This document shows, in pieces, positions 6,333 through 12,161 of a stretch of DNA of 12,161 bases. A program made the position numbers and the translations under genes. Positions within the stretch are counted from its first letter, which is position 1; every line of letters starts with the position of its first letter. Source of the stretch: B16-G9 sp964455635 (GTDB taxonomy: Bacteria; Bacteroidota; Bacteroidia; Bacteroidales; F082); contig CAYVWX010000082.1 in assembly GCA_964455635.1 (NCBI GenBank), positions 1-12,161 of the forward strand, given 5' to 3'. A model generated the notes under the pieces. It was given only the letters and a program-made list of their open reading frames with translations. It made no database searches and was not told where the DNA came from.

Positions 6333-8210
6333 TTACCCGTTCATGGATGCAAGAAACTCTTCGTTGGTGGCTGTAAATTTCATCCTGTCTTTTAAAAACT
6401 GCATGGCTTCCACGGGGTTCATATCCGAAAGATGATTACGTAAAATCCAAATGCGTTGCAGTGTATCTTTATCCAGCAACAAATCGTCGCGGCGGGTACT
6501 TGAGCTTACAATGTCGATGGCCGGATAAATTCGTTTGTTGGAGAGTTTGCGGTCGAGCTGCAGCTCCATATTACCGGTTCCTTTAAACTCTTCAAAAATT
6601 ACTTCATCCATTTTAGATCCGGTATCGGTAAGTGCCGTAGCCAAAATGGTTAACGAGCCTCCAAATTCAATTTGACGGGCAGCACCAAAAAATCTTTTAG
6701 GTTTTTGCAAAGCGTTGGCTTCAACACCTCCCGACAAAACTTTTCCCGATGCAGGCGATACGGTATTGTATGCACGGGCCAACCGTGTAATGGAATCTAA
6801 CAAAATAACTACATCGTGGCCACTTTCAACAAGCCGTTTGGCTTTTTCCAAAACCAGATTGGCAATTTTTACATGCTTTTCAGCCGGTTCGTCAAAAGTA
6901 GAGGCAATTACTTCGGCCTTTACGCTTCGTGCCATGTCGGTAACCTCCTCGGGACGTTCGTCAATAAGCAATATAATAAGGTAAACGTCGGGGTGGTTGG
7001 CAGCAATGGCATTGGCAACTTCTTTCAGTAAAACCGTTTTGCCGGTTTTTGGTTGCGATACAATCAAGCCGCGCTGTCCTTTGCCAATGGGGGCAAACAT
7101 GTCCATAATTCTTGTCGAAATCGACTCTTTGGCATGACCTGTTAATTTGAATTTTTCTTGTGGAAAAAGCGGTGTCAAAAAGTCGAATGGAACACGGTCA
7201 CGAACTTCTTCGGGGGATTTTCCATTGATGGAATCGACTTTTATTAAAGGAAAATATTTTTCGCCTTCTTTGGGAGGCCGTATTTCACCTTTAATGGTGT
7301 CGCCGGTTTTTAACCCGAACAGTTTTATTTGCGATTGCGAAACGTAAATGTCATCGGGTGAGTTAAGGTAGTTGTAGTCGGATGAACGTAAAAAGCCATA
7401 ACGGTCGGGCATCACTTCCAGTACGCCTTCGGCTGTTACCATGGTGTCAAAGTCGTCGAGATATTCTTGCTGGGGCTGACGCTGACGGTTTTTTTGATAG
7501 TTTTGGTTTTGTTGATCTCTGTTTTGCCTGTCGTCGTATTTCTGCTGGTTATTTTGATAGTTCTTTTTTTCTTTACTGTACTCCGCCGGCTTTTGTTCGG
7601 GCTGTTGCTTGTCGTCAGGTTTTTTTTCGTCAGCGGCTTTTTGGTTTTGCATTTGGGGGGTGTTGGTAGTGTTTTCCGGAGTTTGTACTTTCCTTGGCCT
7701 GCCTCTCCGCTGTTTTTTTGCAGGCTCTTCCTGTTTGGCGGTTTTTTCGGCGGGTATCGGACTTTCCGGTTTTGCTGTCGATATTTTTTCGTCGGCAAGG
7801 GGTGTCAACTTTTCTTCTTGCTTAATTTGTGATACAACCTCGTTTGACGATGAGGCTACAGGCGCACTTTTCCTGGGACGCCCTCTTCGTTTGCCGGTAG
7901 TTTGACTGCTTTGCTCAGAAGGTGAGGCAGCCTTTTGGGAGGTTTTACCACTGCTTTTTTTATGGTCTTCTTTTTTGTCGGTTTTGTTTTTATCAGTTGC
8001 CTGATTTTTTCTCGGACGTCCTCTGCGAGGCCTGGCAGCTTCTTTTTCACGGTCAAGCATTTCGGAAGTGGGATTCGCTGCCTGGAAATCAAGAATTTTG
8101 TATATGATTTCTTCTTTTTCAAGTTTGTCCGCTTTTGGAATATTTAATTGTTTGGCAATAGCTTTTAACTCGCTTACCAGCTTTGATTCCAACTCAGATT
8201 TAATGTACAT
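6333..8210 (-). CDS. rho: Transcription termination factor Rho with long disordered insertion
   Basis: Hexameric RNA helicase of 625 aa that ends transcription; E. coli Rho has 419 aa. Order: Rho N-terminal domain (1-45), a low-complexity insertion (about 50-250) rich in Lys, Gln, Asn, Pro and Glu, the cold-shock RNA-binding domain (about 255-335, DRYGFLRSSDYNYL at 269-282), then the ATPase domain. Walker A is SQPKTGKT (385-392), Walker B VVILLDSITR (467-476), Q-loop SGGVEANALQKPKRFFGAAR (493-512), R-loop TGSKMDEVIFEEFKGTGN (530-547), and the likely arginine finger lies at R573/R574. The insertion has three AT-hook-like RRGRPRK motifs. Such insertions are usual in Bacteroidota Rho. The ATG at 8210 gives the expected MYIKSELESKLVSELKAIAK start. 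No terminator is seen right after its stop; the first strong one on this strand is about 920 nt on, past the higBA genes. Confidence 0.98.
   Translation of the reverse strand: MYIKSELESKLVSELKAIAKQLNIPKADKLEKEEIIYKILDFQAANPTSEMLDREKEAARPRRGRPRKNQATDKNKTDKKEDHKKSSGKTSQKAASPSEQSSQTTGKRRGRPRKSAPVASSSNEVVSQIKQEEKLTPLADEKISTAKPESPIPAEKTAKQEEPAKKQRRGRPRKVQTPENTTNTPQMQNQKAADEKKPDDKQQPEQKPAEYSKEKKNYQNNQQKYDDRQNRDQQNQNYQKNRQRQPQQEYLDDFDTMVTAEGVLEVMPDRYGFLRSSDYNYLNSPDDIYVSQSQIKLFGLKTGDTIKGEIRPPKEGEKYFPLIKVDSINGKSPEEVRDRVPFDFLTPLFPQEKFKLTGHAKESISTRIMDMFAPIGKGQRGLIVSQPKTGKTVLLKEVANAIAANHPDVYLIILLIDERPEEVTDMARSVKAEVIASTFDEPAEKHVKIANLVLEKAKRLVESGHDVVILLDSITRLARAYNTVSPASGKVLSGGVEANALQKPKRFFGAARQIEFGGSLTILATALTDTGSKMDEVIFEEFKGTGNMELQLDRKLSNKRIYPAIDIVSSSTRRDDLLLDKDTLQRIWILRNHLSDMNPVEAMQFLKDRMKFTATNEEFLASMNG
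7689..8027 (-). repeat. Three AT-hook-like RRGRPRK repeats in the Rho insertion
   Basis: RRGRPRK is encoded at 8007-8027 (residues 62-68), 7869-7889 (108-114) and 7689-7709 (168-174). The codons differ between copies while the peptide is identical, so the peptide rather than the DNA appears to be maintained. The GRP core flanked by basic residues is the AT-hook pattern for minor-groove DNA contact; RNA binding is equally possible. Confidence 0.75.
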
Positions 8211-8257
8211 AGGTATATTTATTAAGAAATAAAATGTCTGATATTTCGATTAAAAAT

Positions 8258-8333
8258 CAAAAATAAAAATAAATTATTGCTTGGGATTTGTAATTGATAG
8301 CCATTAATTGGCTGAAAATGCGCTGCAAATATA
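8258..8333 (-). promoter_or_regulatory. Candidate -7 elements for rho
   Basis: Two perfect TAnnTTTG matches read on the minus strand: TATATTTG at 8326-8333, leaving about 115 nt before the rho ATG, and TATTTTTG at 8258-8265, leaving 47 nt. Neither has a clear TTG 19-21 nt upstream. The region is A/T-rich, so chance matches are likely and only one may be real. The rest of the 203-nt gap between rho and the DUF4293 gene shows only a small hairpin at 8299-8313. Confidence 0.4.
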
Positions 8334-8380
8334 ATAGTTATTTTTAATTCTCATATTTATTTTAGCCTTTTATTTTGTTT

Positions 8381-8388
8381 TATTTTTG
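8381..8388 (+). promoter_or_regulatory. -7 promoter element of the DUF4293 gene
   Basis: TATTTTTG, a perfect TAnnTTTG, ends 25 nt before the ATG at 8414. This spacing resembles that of other genes in the window. No clear -33 element is seen, and the surroundings are T-rich. Confidence 0.5.
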
Positions 8389-8413
8389 CTGCTTAAATTT
8401 AACCTCGAAAATT

Positions 8414-8890
8414 ATGATTCAGCGTAAACAAACCATTTATCTTTTTTTAGCTGCCGTTGTTATGGCGCTCGACTTTGTTTTTCCCATTGCCTCTTTTATC
8501 GGCTCGGGCCAATATCAGTTGCAATTTTACATCTACAGGGTGGTAAGTATGGTGCCCGACATGACACCACCTTTTGATGTTATGTTTGTTGCTCCGGTTA
8601 CTGCTTTTACCGGATTGGTGGTGTTTGGTTCGCTGGTTACCATCTTTTTATATCGCAATCGAATCAAACAGGCTAAAATGGTTCGCGGCCTGGTTATTTT
8701 TACCCTTGCCGATGTAGCGCTTTTGTTTTTTTACAACATACCGGCTCTTGAAAAATTAACCGGTTATCGTGCCGATTACAATTATGTTGGTATAGCCATG
8801 CCGTTGCTGGCACTGGTGTTGTTAATACTGGCTGTTGGCGGTATTATAAAAGATGAAAAACTTGTCCGTTCGGCCGATAGGTTAAGGTAG
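8414..8890 (+). CDS. DUF4293 family four-helix membrane protein
   Basis: Integral membrane protein of 158 aa with four hydrophobic segments at about 7-29, 57-80, 89-108 and 124-145, and a short charged tail KDEKLVRSADRLR (146-158). The MIQRKQTIYLFLAA start and the DEKLVRS.DRLR end are characteristic of DUF4293, a Bacteroidota family of unknown function. The ATG at 8414 is chosen. The upstream in-frame ATG at 8375 lies before the -7 element at 8381-8388 and would add 13 residues not seen in the family. The gene is divergent from rho. The 140 nt after it hold a T-rich stretch (8911-8919) without a clear stem, and then the promoter of the next gene. Confidence 0.88.
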   Translation: MIQRKQTIYLFLAAVVMALDFVFPIASFIGSGQYQLQFYIYRVVSMVPDMTPPFDVMFVAPVTAFTGLVVFGSLVTIFLYRNRIKQAKMVRGLVIFTLADVALLFFYNIPALEKLTGYRADYNYVGIAMPLLALVLLILAVGGIIKDEKLVRSADRLR

Positions 8891-9000
8891 CTTTTTCATT
8901 TTCCGGTAAGGCTTTTTTTGTTATTCTTATGTTGGTAACTATCGACAATTTGTAGTTAATAACTATTCCTAAAGTTAAAGATTTTAACATCATAACATGG

Positions 9001-9008
9001 TACTTTTG
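9001..9008 (+). promoter_or_regulatory. -7 promoter element of the transglutaminase-like gene
   Basis: TACTTTTG, a perfect TAnnTTTG, ends 22 nt before the ATG at 9031. It argues against the in-frame GTG at 9010, which would lie at or before the transcription start. No clear -33 element is seen. Confidence 0.55.
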
Positions 9009-9030
9009 TGTGGATTATAAACATAAAAGC

Positions 9031-9915
9031 ATGTTAACAGAGTCAGGATTAAAATCGTTGCAGGCACTTATCAGTATGATTGATGAACCGGACGACAGTG
9101 TTTACTCATCACTAAAAAGCCAGGTGCTTTTATACAATCGGGATGCTTTGCCGACTTTAAAAGAAGCATGGATGGCGGCTACCGATTTACTGGTTGTTTC
9201 AAGGCTTAGTGAACTCATGGATGAAATCAATTTCAGATTAATATTCAACGAAATGGAAGCATTTCTTTTGGGAGGTTCCAAGGGACTAACCAAAGCAATG
9301 TTTATAGTAAATAAGCTGGTTGACAAAGGATTTGATGATAAATTGTATCAAACTAAAGTCGAGCTTCTTTTTAAAGACGCCTGGCTTGAAATGAATAATA
9401 ACCTGACAGCGCTGGAAAAGATAAAGGTGTTAAATCATATCTTTTTTTCAATTCATAAGTACAACGGCAACCCTGAAGCCAACGAGTTAACAGATAGTTT
9501 TTTTGTGGCGGAGCTGATGAACTCAAAAGTGGGGAACGCTACCTCCATGGGGATGCTTTATCTCTCTATAGCACAGTATTTAAAACTTCCCGTTTATGGG
9601 GTTAATCTGCCCGGGCACCTTATTTTGGCTTATGTTGACGACCGGTTTAAGCTTAAAGATGTTGTTAAGTATAGACGAGAGGATGTACTGTTTTATATTA
9701 ATCCGTTTAACCGGGGAGCTGTTTTTACCGACAGTGAAATTGAACTTTATATCAGGCAGGTTAATTTAACACCTAAAGAGCATTACTTTCTTCCGGCCGG
9801 AAACAAAATGATTATCCATCGATACCTTATTGAACTGCAAAAAGCTTGTGCGCGTGAAGATGATGAATCGACAGGCAATAAAATTAAACAGCTTTTAAAA
9901 TTGTTTGAGGCTTAA
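9031..9915 (+). CDS. SirB1-like transglutaminase-fold protein, no catalytic cysteine
   Basis: Probably cytosolic protein of 294 aa. The second half matches the SirB1/Transglut_core2 fold: a helix-rich part, then GNATSMGMLYLSIAQYLKLPVYGVNLPGHLILAYVDD (168-204) and FYINPFNRGAVFT (221-233). The usual LPVYGVxxPGH with H196 and the xxPFNxG strand are clear. No Cys sits at the position of a transglutaminase nucleophile (the only Cys is C273, near the end), so it is likely a binding rather than a catalytic protein, as with SirB1. The first 130 residues are helical, and the family often shows repeat-like helices there. The start at 9031 is set by the -7 element at 9001-9008. The gene converges with holA across 62 nt. 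Molecular function unknown. Confidence 0.8.
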   Translation: MLTESGLKSLQALISMIDEPDDSVYSSLKSQVLLYNRDALPTLKEAWMAATDLLVVSRLSELMDEINFRLIFNEMEAFLLGGSKGLTKAMFIVNKLVDKGFDDKLYQTKVELLFKDAWLEMNNNLTALEKIKVLNHIFFSIHKYNGNPEANELTDSFFVAELMNSKVGNATSMGMLYLSIAQYLKLPVYGVNLPGHLILAYVDDRFKLKDVVKYRREDVLFYINPFNRGAVFTDSEIELYIRQVNLTPKEHYFLPAGNKMIIHRYLIELQKACAREDDESTGNKIKQLLKLFEA

Positions 9916-9977
9916 CGGAAGGGGTGTTGAAAAATTGGTTTTAATAACGATTTGTTCTTTGCCTAAAAGGTGCGAAG

Positions 9978-11018
9978 CTATAAAAAAGTTCCATGAATAC
10001 ATTTATAAACAAATTCCGACAGGGGGCCGTAATCTTTGGCATCCATGGCACCATAGCCTTTGCTTTTTAAATCAAGGAGGCGGATTTCCGAAATAATTTT
10101 TCTAATTACTGCGGGTGGGTAATTGCGGGCTGCCACCGTATAATCGTTTACAAAAGACGGATTAACACCTATTGAAGAGGCTATCTCGCGCGGGTTGCCG
10201 TTTTTAAAGCGGTGATACAAAAATACTTTAACAAAAAAATGGTAAAGCATTACGGTAATCATTTGCAATGGGTTATCTTTTGGGTTGGCTTCAAAATAGT
10301 GAACAATTTGTTGTGCTTTAAACACATTGCGTGTACCCAGAGCTTTTGTGAGCTCAAAAATATTAAAGTCCTTACTAATGCCTATATTGGTTTCAATGGT
10401 TTGCGGCGTAATTTTTTTTGAGCTGCCTGCCGTAATAAAAAGCTTGTTGATTTCGTTTACCAGCCTGCTTAAATCGCTTCCCACATAGTCGGCCAGCAAA
10501 CGGGTTGATACGGCGTCAATACTATATCCTTTTTCAGATACATACTTGTTAATCCATCCCGGTATTTGGTTGTCGTAAATTTTTTTGGTTTCTAAAAAGG
10601 TAACTTTGTCCGATTTTTTTAGTTTTTTGTAAAAGCTTTTTCGTTTATCAAGCTTTTTATATTTGTAGCCCATTACAAGAATGGTTTTTTCCTGTGGGTT
10701 TTCAATATACGACTCCAAATCGTCAAGTTTGCGGTTGTTGGCGGTTAAATCCTGTGCTTCTTTAACAATAATTACCTGATAGTTTTCTCCCATGGAATAG
10801 GTACGGCAGCGGTCGGCAATATCGCGTGCCGTAACATCGCGTCCATATACAACGGTTTGATTAAAAGCTCTGTCCACCTCATCAAGTACATTGTTTTCGA
10901 TATATGAGATTACTTCGTCGATATAGTACGCTTCTTCGCCATGTAAAAAGTATATTGGACTGTAAACCCTGTTAACAAGGTTGCGCATTAATTGTTCGAA
11001 GGAGATATTTGCTGCCAT
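9978..11018 (-). CDS. holA: DNA polymerase III delta subunit
   Basis: Clamp-loader subunit of 346 aa that opens the beta sliding clamp during replication; the usual length is about 330-350. The N-terminal AAA+-like domain begins with YSPIYFLHGEEAYYIDEVI (19-37), a degenerate nucleotide-binding loop as expected for delta. Then come VIIVKEAQDL (82-91), YKYKKLDKRK (118-127), the middle-domain helix LLADYVGSDLSRLVNEINKL (174-193), ISKDFNIFELTKALG (214-228), and the C-terminal collar domain ending in DAKDYGPLSEFVYKCI (326-341). It starts with an ATG sharing one base with the amn stop (TAATG), so its translation is likely coupled to amn. An imperfect, bulged hairpin (9957-9977) follows the stop without a U-tract. 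Confidence 0.92.
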   Translation of the reverse strand: MAANISFEQLMRNLVNRVYSPIYFLHGEEAYYIDEVISYIENNVLDEVDRAFNQTVVYGRDVTARDIADRCRTYSMGENYQVIIVKEAQDLTANNRKLDDLESYIENPQEKTILVMGYKYKKLDKRKSFYKKLKKSDKVTFLETKKIYDNQIPGWINKYVSEKGYSIDAVSTRLLADYVGSDLSRLVNEINKLFITAGSSKKITPQTIETNIGISKDFNIFELTKALGTRNVFKAQQIVHYFEANPKDNPLQMITVMLYHFFVKVFLYHRFKNGNPREIASSIGVNPSFVNDYTVAARNYPPAVIRKIISEIRLLDLKSKGYGAMDAKDYGPLSEFVYKCIHGTFL

Positions 11019-11785
11019 TAAAACCGAAGGTGTTTAACTGTTAGCCCGTTGTTTATAAGTTGTTTTAGCGAGCTTATGCCAATTTTTATATGGTCGTCAA
11101 CAAAGTTGTCGTTTACATTTTTATCGCTTTGCAGGGTTTTAATGCCTTCGGGAACCATGGGCTGGTCGGAAACAAGTAACAGTGCTCCGGTGGGTATTTT
11201 GTTGTAAAAGCCAACCGAAAAAATCGTGGCGGTTTCCATGTCAATCGCCATGGCTCGTATTTTACGCAGGTAGTCTTTAAATTCTTCATCGTGTTCCCAC
11301 ACACGCCGGTTGGTGGTAAATACGGTTCCTGTCCAGTAATCGCGGCCTAAATCGCGAATGGTGGTTGAAATAGCTTTTTGCATGTTAAACGCCGGCAGGG
11401 CAGGTACTTCAGGAGGGAAATAGTCCAAGGATGTTCCGTCGCCACGTATGGCTGCAATGGGTAAAATAAAATCGCCGACTTCGTTTTTTCTTTTCAGGCC
11501 GCCACATTTACCCAAAAACAGCACTGCTTTGGGCTTGATGGCACTCAGCAAATCCATTACAGTAGCCGCATTGGCACTACCCATGCCAAAGTTTATCATG
11601 GTAATATCACCGGCAGTGGCACATGGCATGGGGTTGTCTTTGCCTGTAATTTCAACATTATTCCACTTGGCAAACAATTCGAGGTAATGTTTAAAATTGG
11701 TAAGCAAAATGTATTCTCCGAAATTTTCAAGCGGAAGGCCTGTATAACGATATAACCAGTTGGTTACAATTTCTTGTTTGTTCAT
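11018..11785 (-). CDS. amn: AMP nucleosidase (short AMN-like type)
   Basis: Cytosolic nucleoside phosphorylase-fold enzyme of 255 aa, assigned to the short Bacteroidota AMP nucleosidase type that splits AMP to adenine and ribose 5-phosphate. E. coli Amn is nearly twice as long because of an extra N-terminal domain. Motifs of the PNP_UDP fold: GMGSANAATVMDLL (67-80), LGKCGGL (91-97), MAIDMETATIF (179-189) with E184 for ribose contact, and LLVSDQP (203-209) with D207 as the likely base-protonating acid. The ATG at 11785 lies 19 nt after a perfect -7 element. The stop overlaps the holA start. Substrate choice (AMP rather than another purine nucleoside) rests on family resemblance. Confidence 0.86.
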   Translation of the reverse strand: MNKQEIVTNWLYRYTGLPLENFGEYILLTNFKHYLELFAKWNNVEITGKDNPMPCATAGDITMINFGMGSANAATVMDLLSAIKPKAVLFLGKCGGLKRKNEVGDFILPIAAIRGDGTSLDYFPPEVPALPAFNMQKAISTTIRDLGRDYWTGTVFTTNRRVWEHDEEFKDYLRKIRAMAIDMETATIFSVGFYNKIPTGALLLVSDQPMVPEGIKTLQSDKNVNDNFVDDHIKIGISSLKQLINNGLTVKHLRF

Positions 11786-11804
11786 AGCAGTGCTGTTTTG
11801 GGTG

Positions 11805-11812
11805 CAAATTTA
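11805..11812 (-). promoter_or_regulatory. -7 promoter element of amn-holA
   Basis: Read on the minus strand this is TAAATTTG, a perfect TAnnTTTG, ending 19 nt before the amn ATG. It gives the amn-holA pair a promoter independent of oadB. No clear -33 element is present. Confidence 0.55.
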
Positions 11813-11843
11813 CTATTTTTTGGCGGATATTTGTTAAGCTTTC

Positions 11844-12161
11844 TTACATCAAAAAGCTCATCATAATACCGGCTGCCACTGCCGAGCCTATTACTCCCGC
11901 CACATTGGGAGCCATGGCGTGCATTAACAGGTGGTTGGATGGGTCGTAACGCAATCCCTCGGTTTGAACAACTCTGGCACTGTCGGGAACGGCTGAAACA
12001 CCTGCAGCTCCTATCAACGGATTTATTTTGTTTCCGGCAGGCGAAAAAATATTCATCACTTTTGCAAAAATAACTCCTCCTGCCGTTGCTACAATAAATG
12101 ATAATGCACCCAAAATAAAAATTAAGATCGATTGTGAGGTTAAAAATACATCTGCCTGTGT
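11844..12161 (-). CDS. oadB: Sodium-pumping decarboxylase beta subunit, C-terminal part (cut by window edge)
   Basis: The last 105 residues of the membrane subunit that couples decarboxylation of oxaloacetate, methylmalonyl-CoA or a similar acid to sodium export. The reading frame is open to the window edge; the full protein is usually about 380-430 aa. Conserved family blocks are NPLIGAAGVSAVPDSARVV, the YDPSNHLLMHAM segment and APNVAGVIGSAVAAGIMM just before the end, all near-identical in pattern to Klebsiella OadB. A hydrophobic segment precedes them (LIFILGALSFIVATAGGVIF). The presence of this pump suggests an anaerobic or sodium-using energy metabolism. Which acid is decarboxylated cannot be told, because the alpha subunit lies outside. 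A 58-nt gap with its own promoter separates it from amn. Confidence 0.93.
   Translation of the reverse strand, partial: TQADVFLTSQSILIFILGALSFIVATAGGVIFAKVMNIFSPAGNKINPLIGAAGVSAVPDSARVVQTEGLRYDPSNHLLMHAMAPNVAGVIGSAVAAGIMMSFLM

Noticed and set aside
7382..8147. Several long open frames on the plus strand and in other minus frames across rho
   Set aside because: They are shadows of the low-complexity Lys/Gln/Arg-rich insertion. Their translations are biased Phe/Leu/Val or Lys/Thr/Pro strings without any family pattern, and the rho frame has all conserved motifs.
9957..9977. Hairpin between the transglutaminase-like gene and holA as a two-way terminator
   Set aside because: The stem is imperfect with a bulge and a G-U pair, and neither strand has a U-tract after it.
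1..12161. tRNA, rRNA, CRISPR array, IS element or phage genes
   Set aside because: No cloverleaf, regular repeat-spacer pattern, transposase or phage structural motif was seen on either strand.

Overview
This window looks like chromosomal DNA from a member of the Bacteroidota, probably a Bacteroidales/Marinilabiliales-type lineage. The sequence evidence is as follows. Several genes are preceded by the phylum's -7 promoter element TAnnTTTG. Rho carries a long disordered insertion. There is a DUF4293 membrane protein, a short AMN-like AMP nucleosidase and a mevalonate kinase/decarboxylase pair of the type seen in flavobacteria. The lineage below phylum is inference. The window is gene-dense, with 13 protein-coding genes (one cut by the right edge), no RNA gene, no IS element and no CRISPR array. 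No stretch longer than 300 bases lacks a gene.

Layout. (1) 113-3248, plus strand: a tight three-gene group of a YdfG-like NADP-dependent short-chain dehydrogenase, a FucP/GluP-family sugar symporter, and a twin-arginine-exported glycosylasparaginase. The last two suggest periplasmic release of GlcNAc from Asn-GlcNAc stubs and uptake of the sugar. (2) 3301-5342, minus strand: mvaD then mvk, overlapping by ATGA, both for isoprenoid precursor synthesis. The promoter sits directly behind a strong minus-strand terminator. (3) 5576-6258, plus strand: a toxin-antitoxin pair (HigB/HigA type) with foreign-looking codon use, its own consensus promoter and a real Shine-Dalgarno. (4) 6333-8210, minus strand: rho. 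(5) 8414-9915, plus strand: DUF4293 protein and a SirB1-like transglutaminase-fold protein, each with its own -7 element. (6) 9978-11785, minus strand: amn then holA (DNA polymerase III delta), overlapping by one base. (7) 11844 to the edge, minus strand: the C-terminal part of oadB, a sodium-pumping decarboxylase subunit.

Most of the content is housekeeping. No gene set here stands out as a clearly undescribed system. The points worth a second look are: the higBA islet lying between rho and the next minus-strand terminator; the almost leaderless GTG start of its toxin; the Rho insertion with three AT-hook-like RGRPRK motifs; and the glycosylasparaginase/sugar-porter/YdfG grouping.
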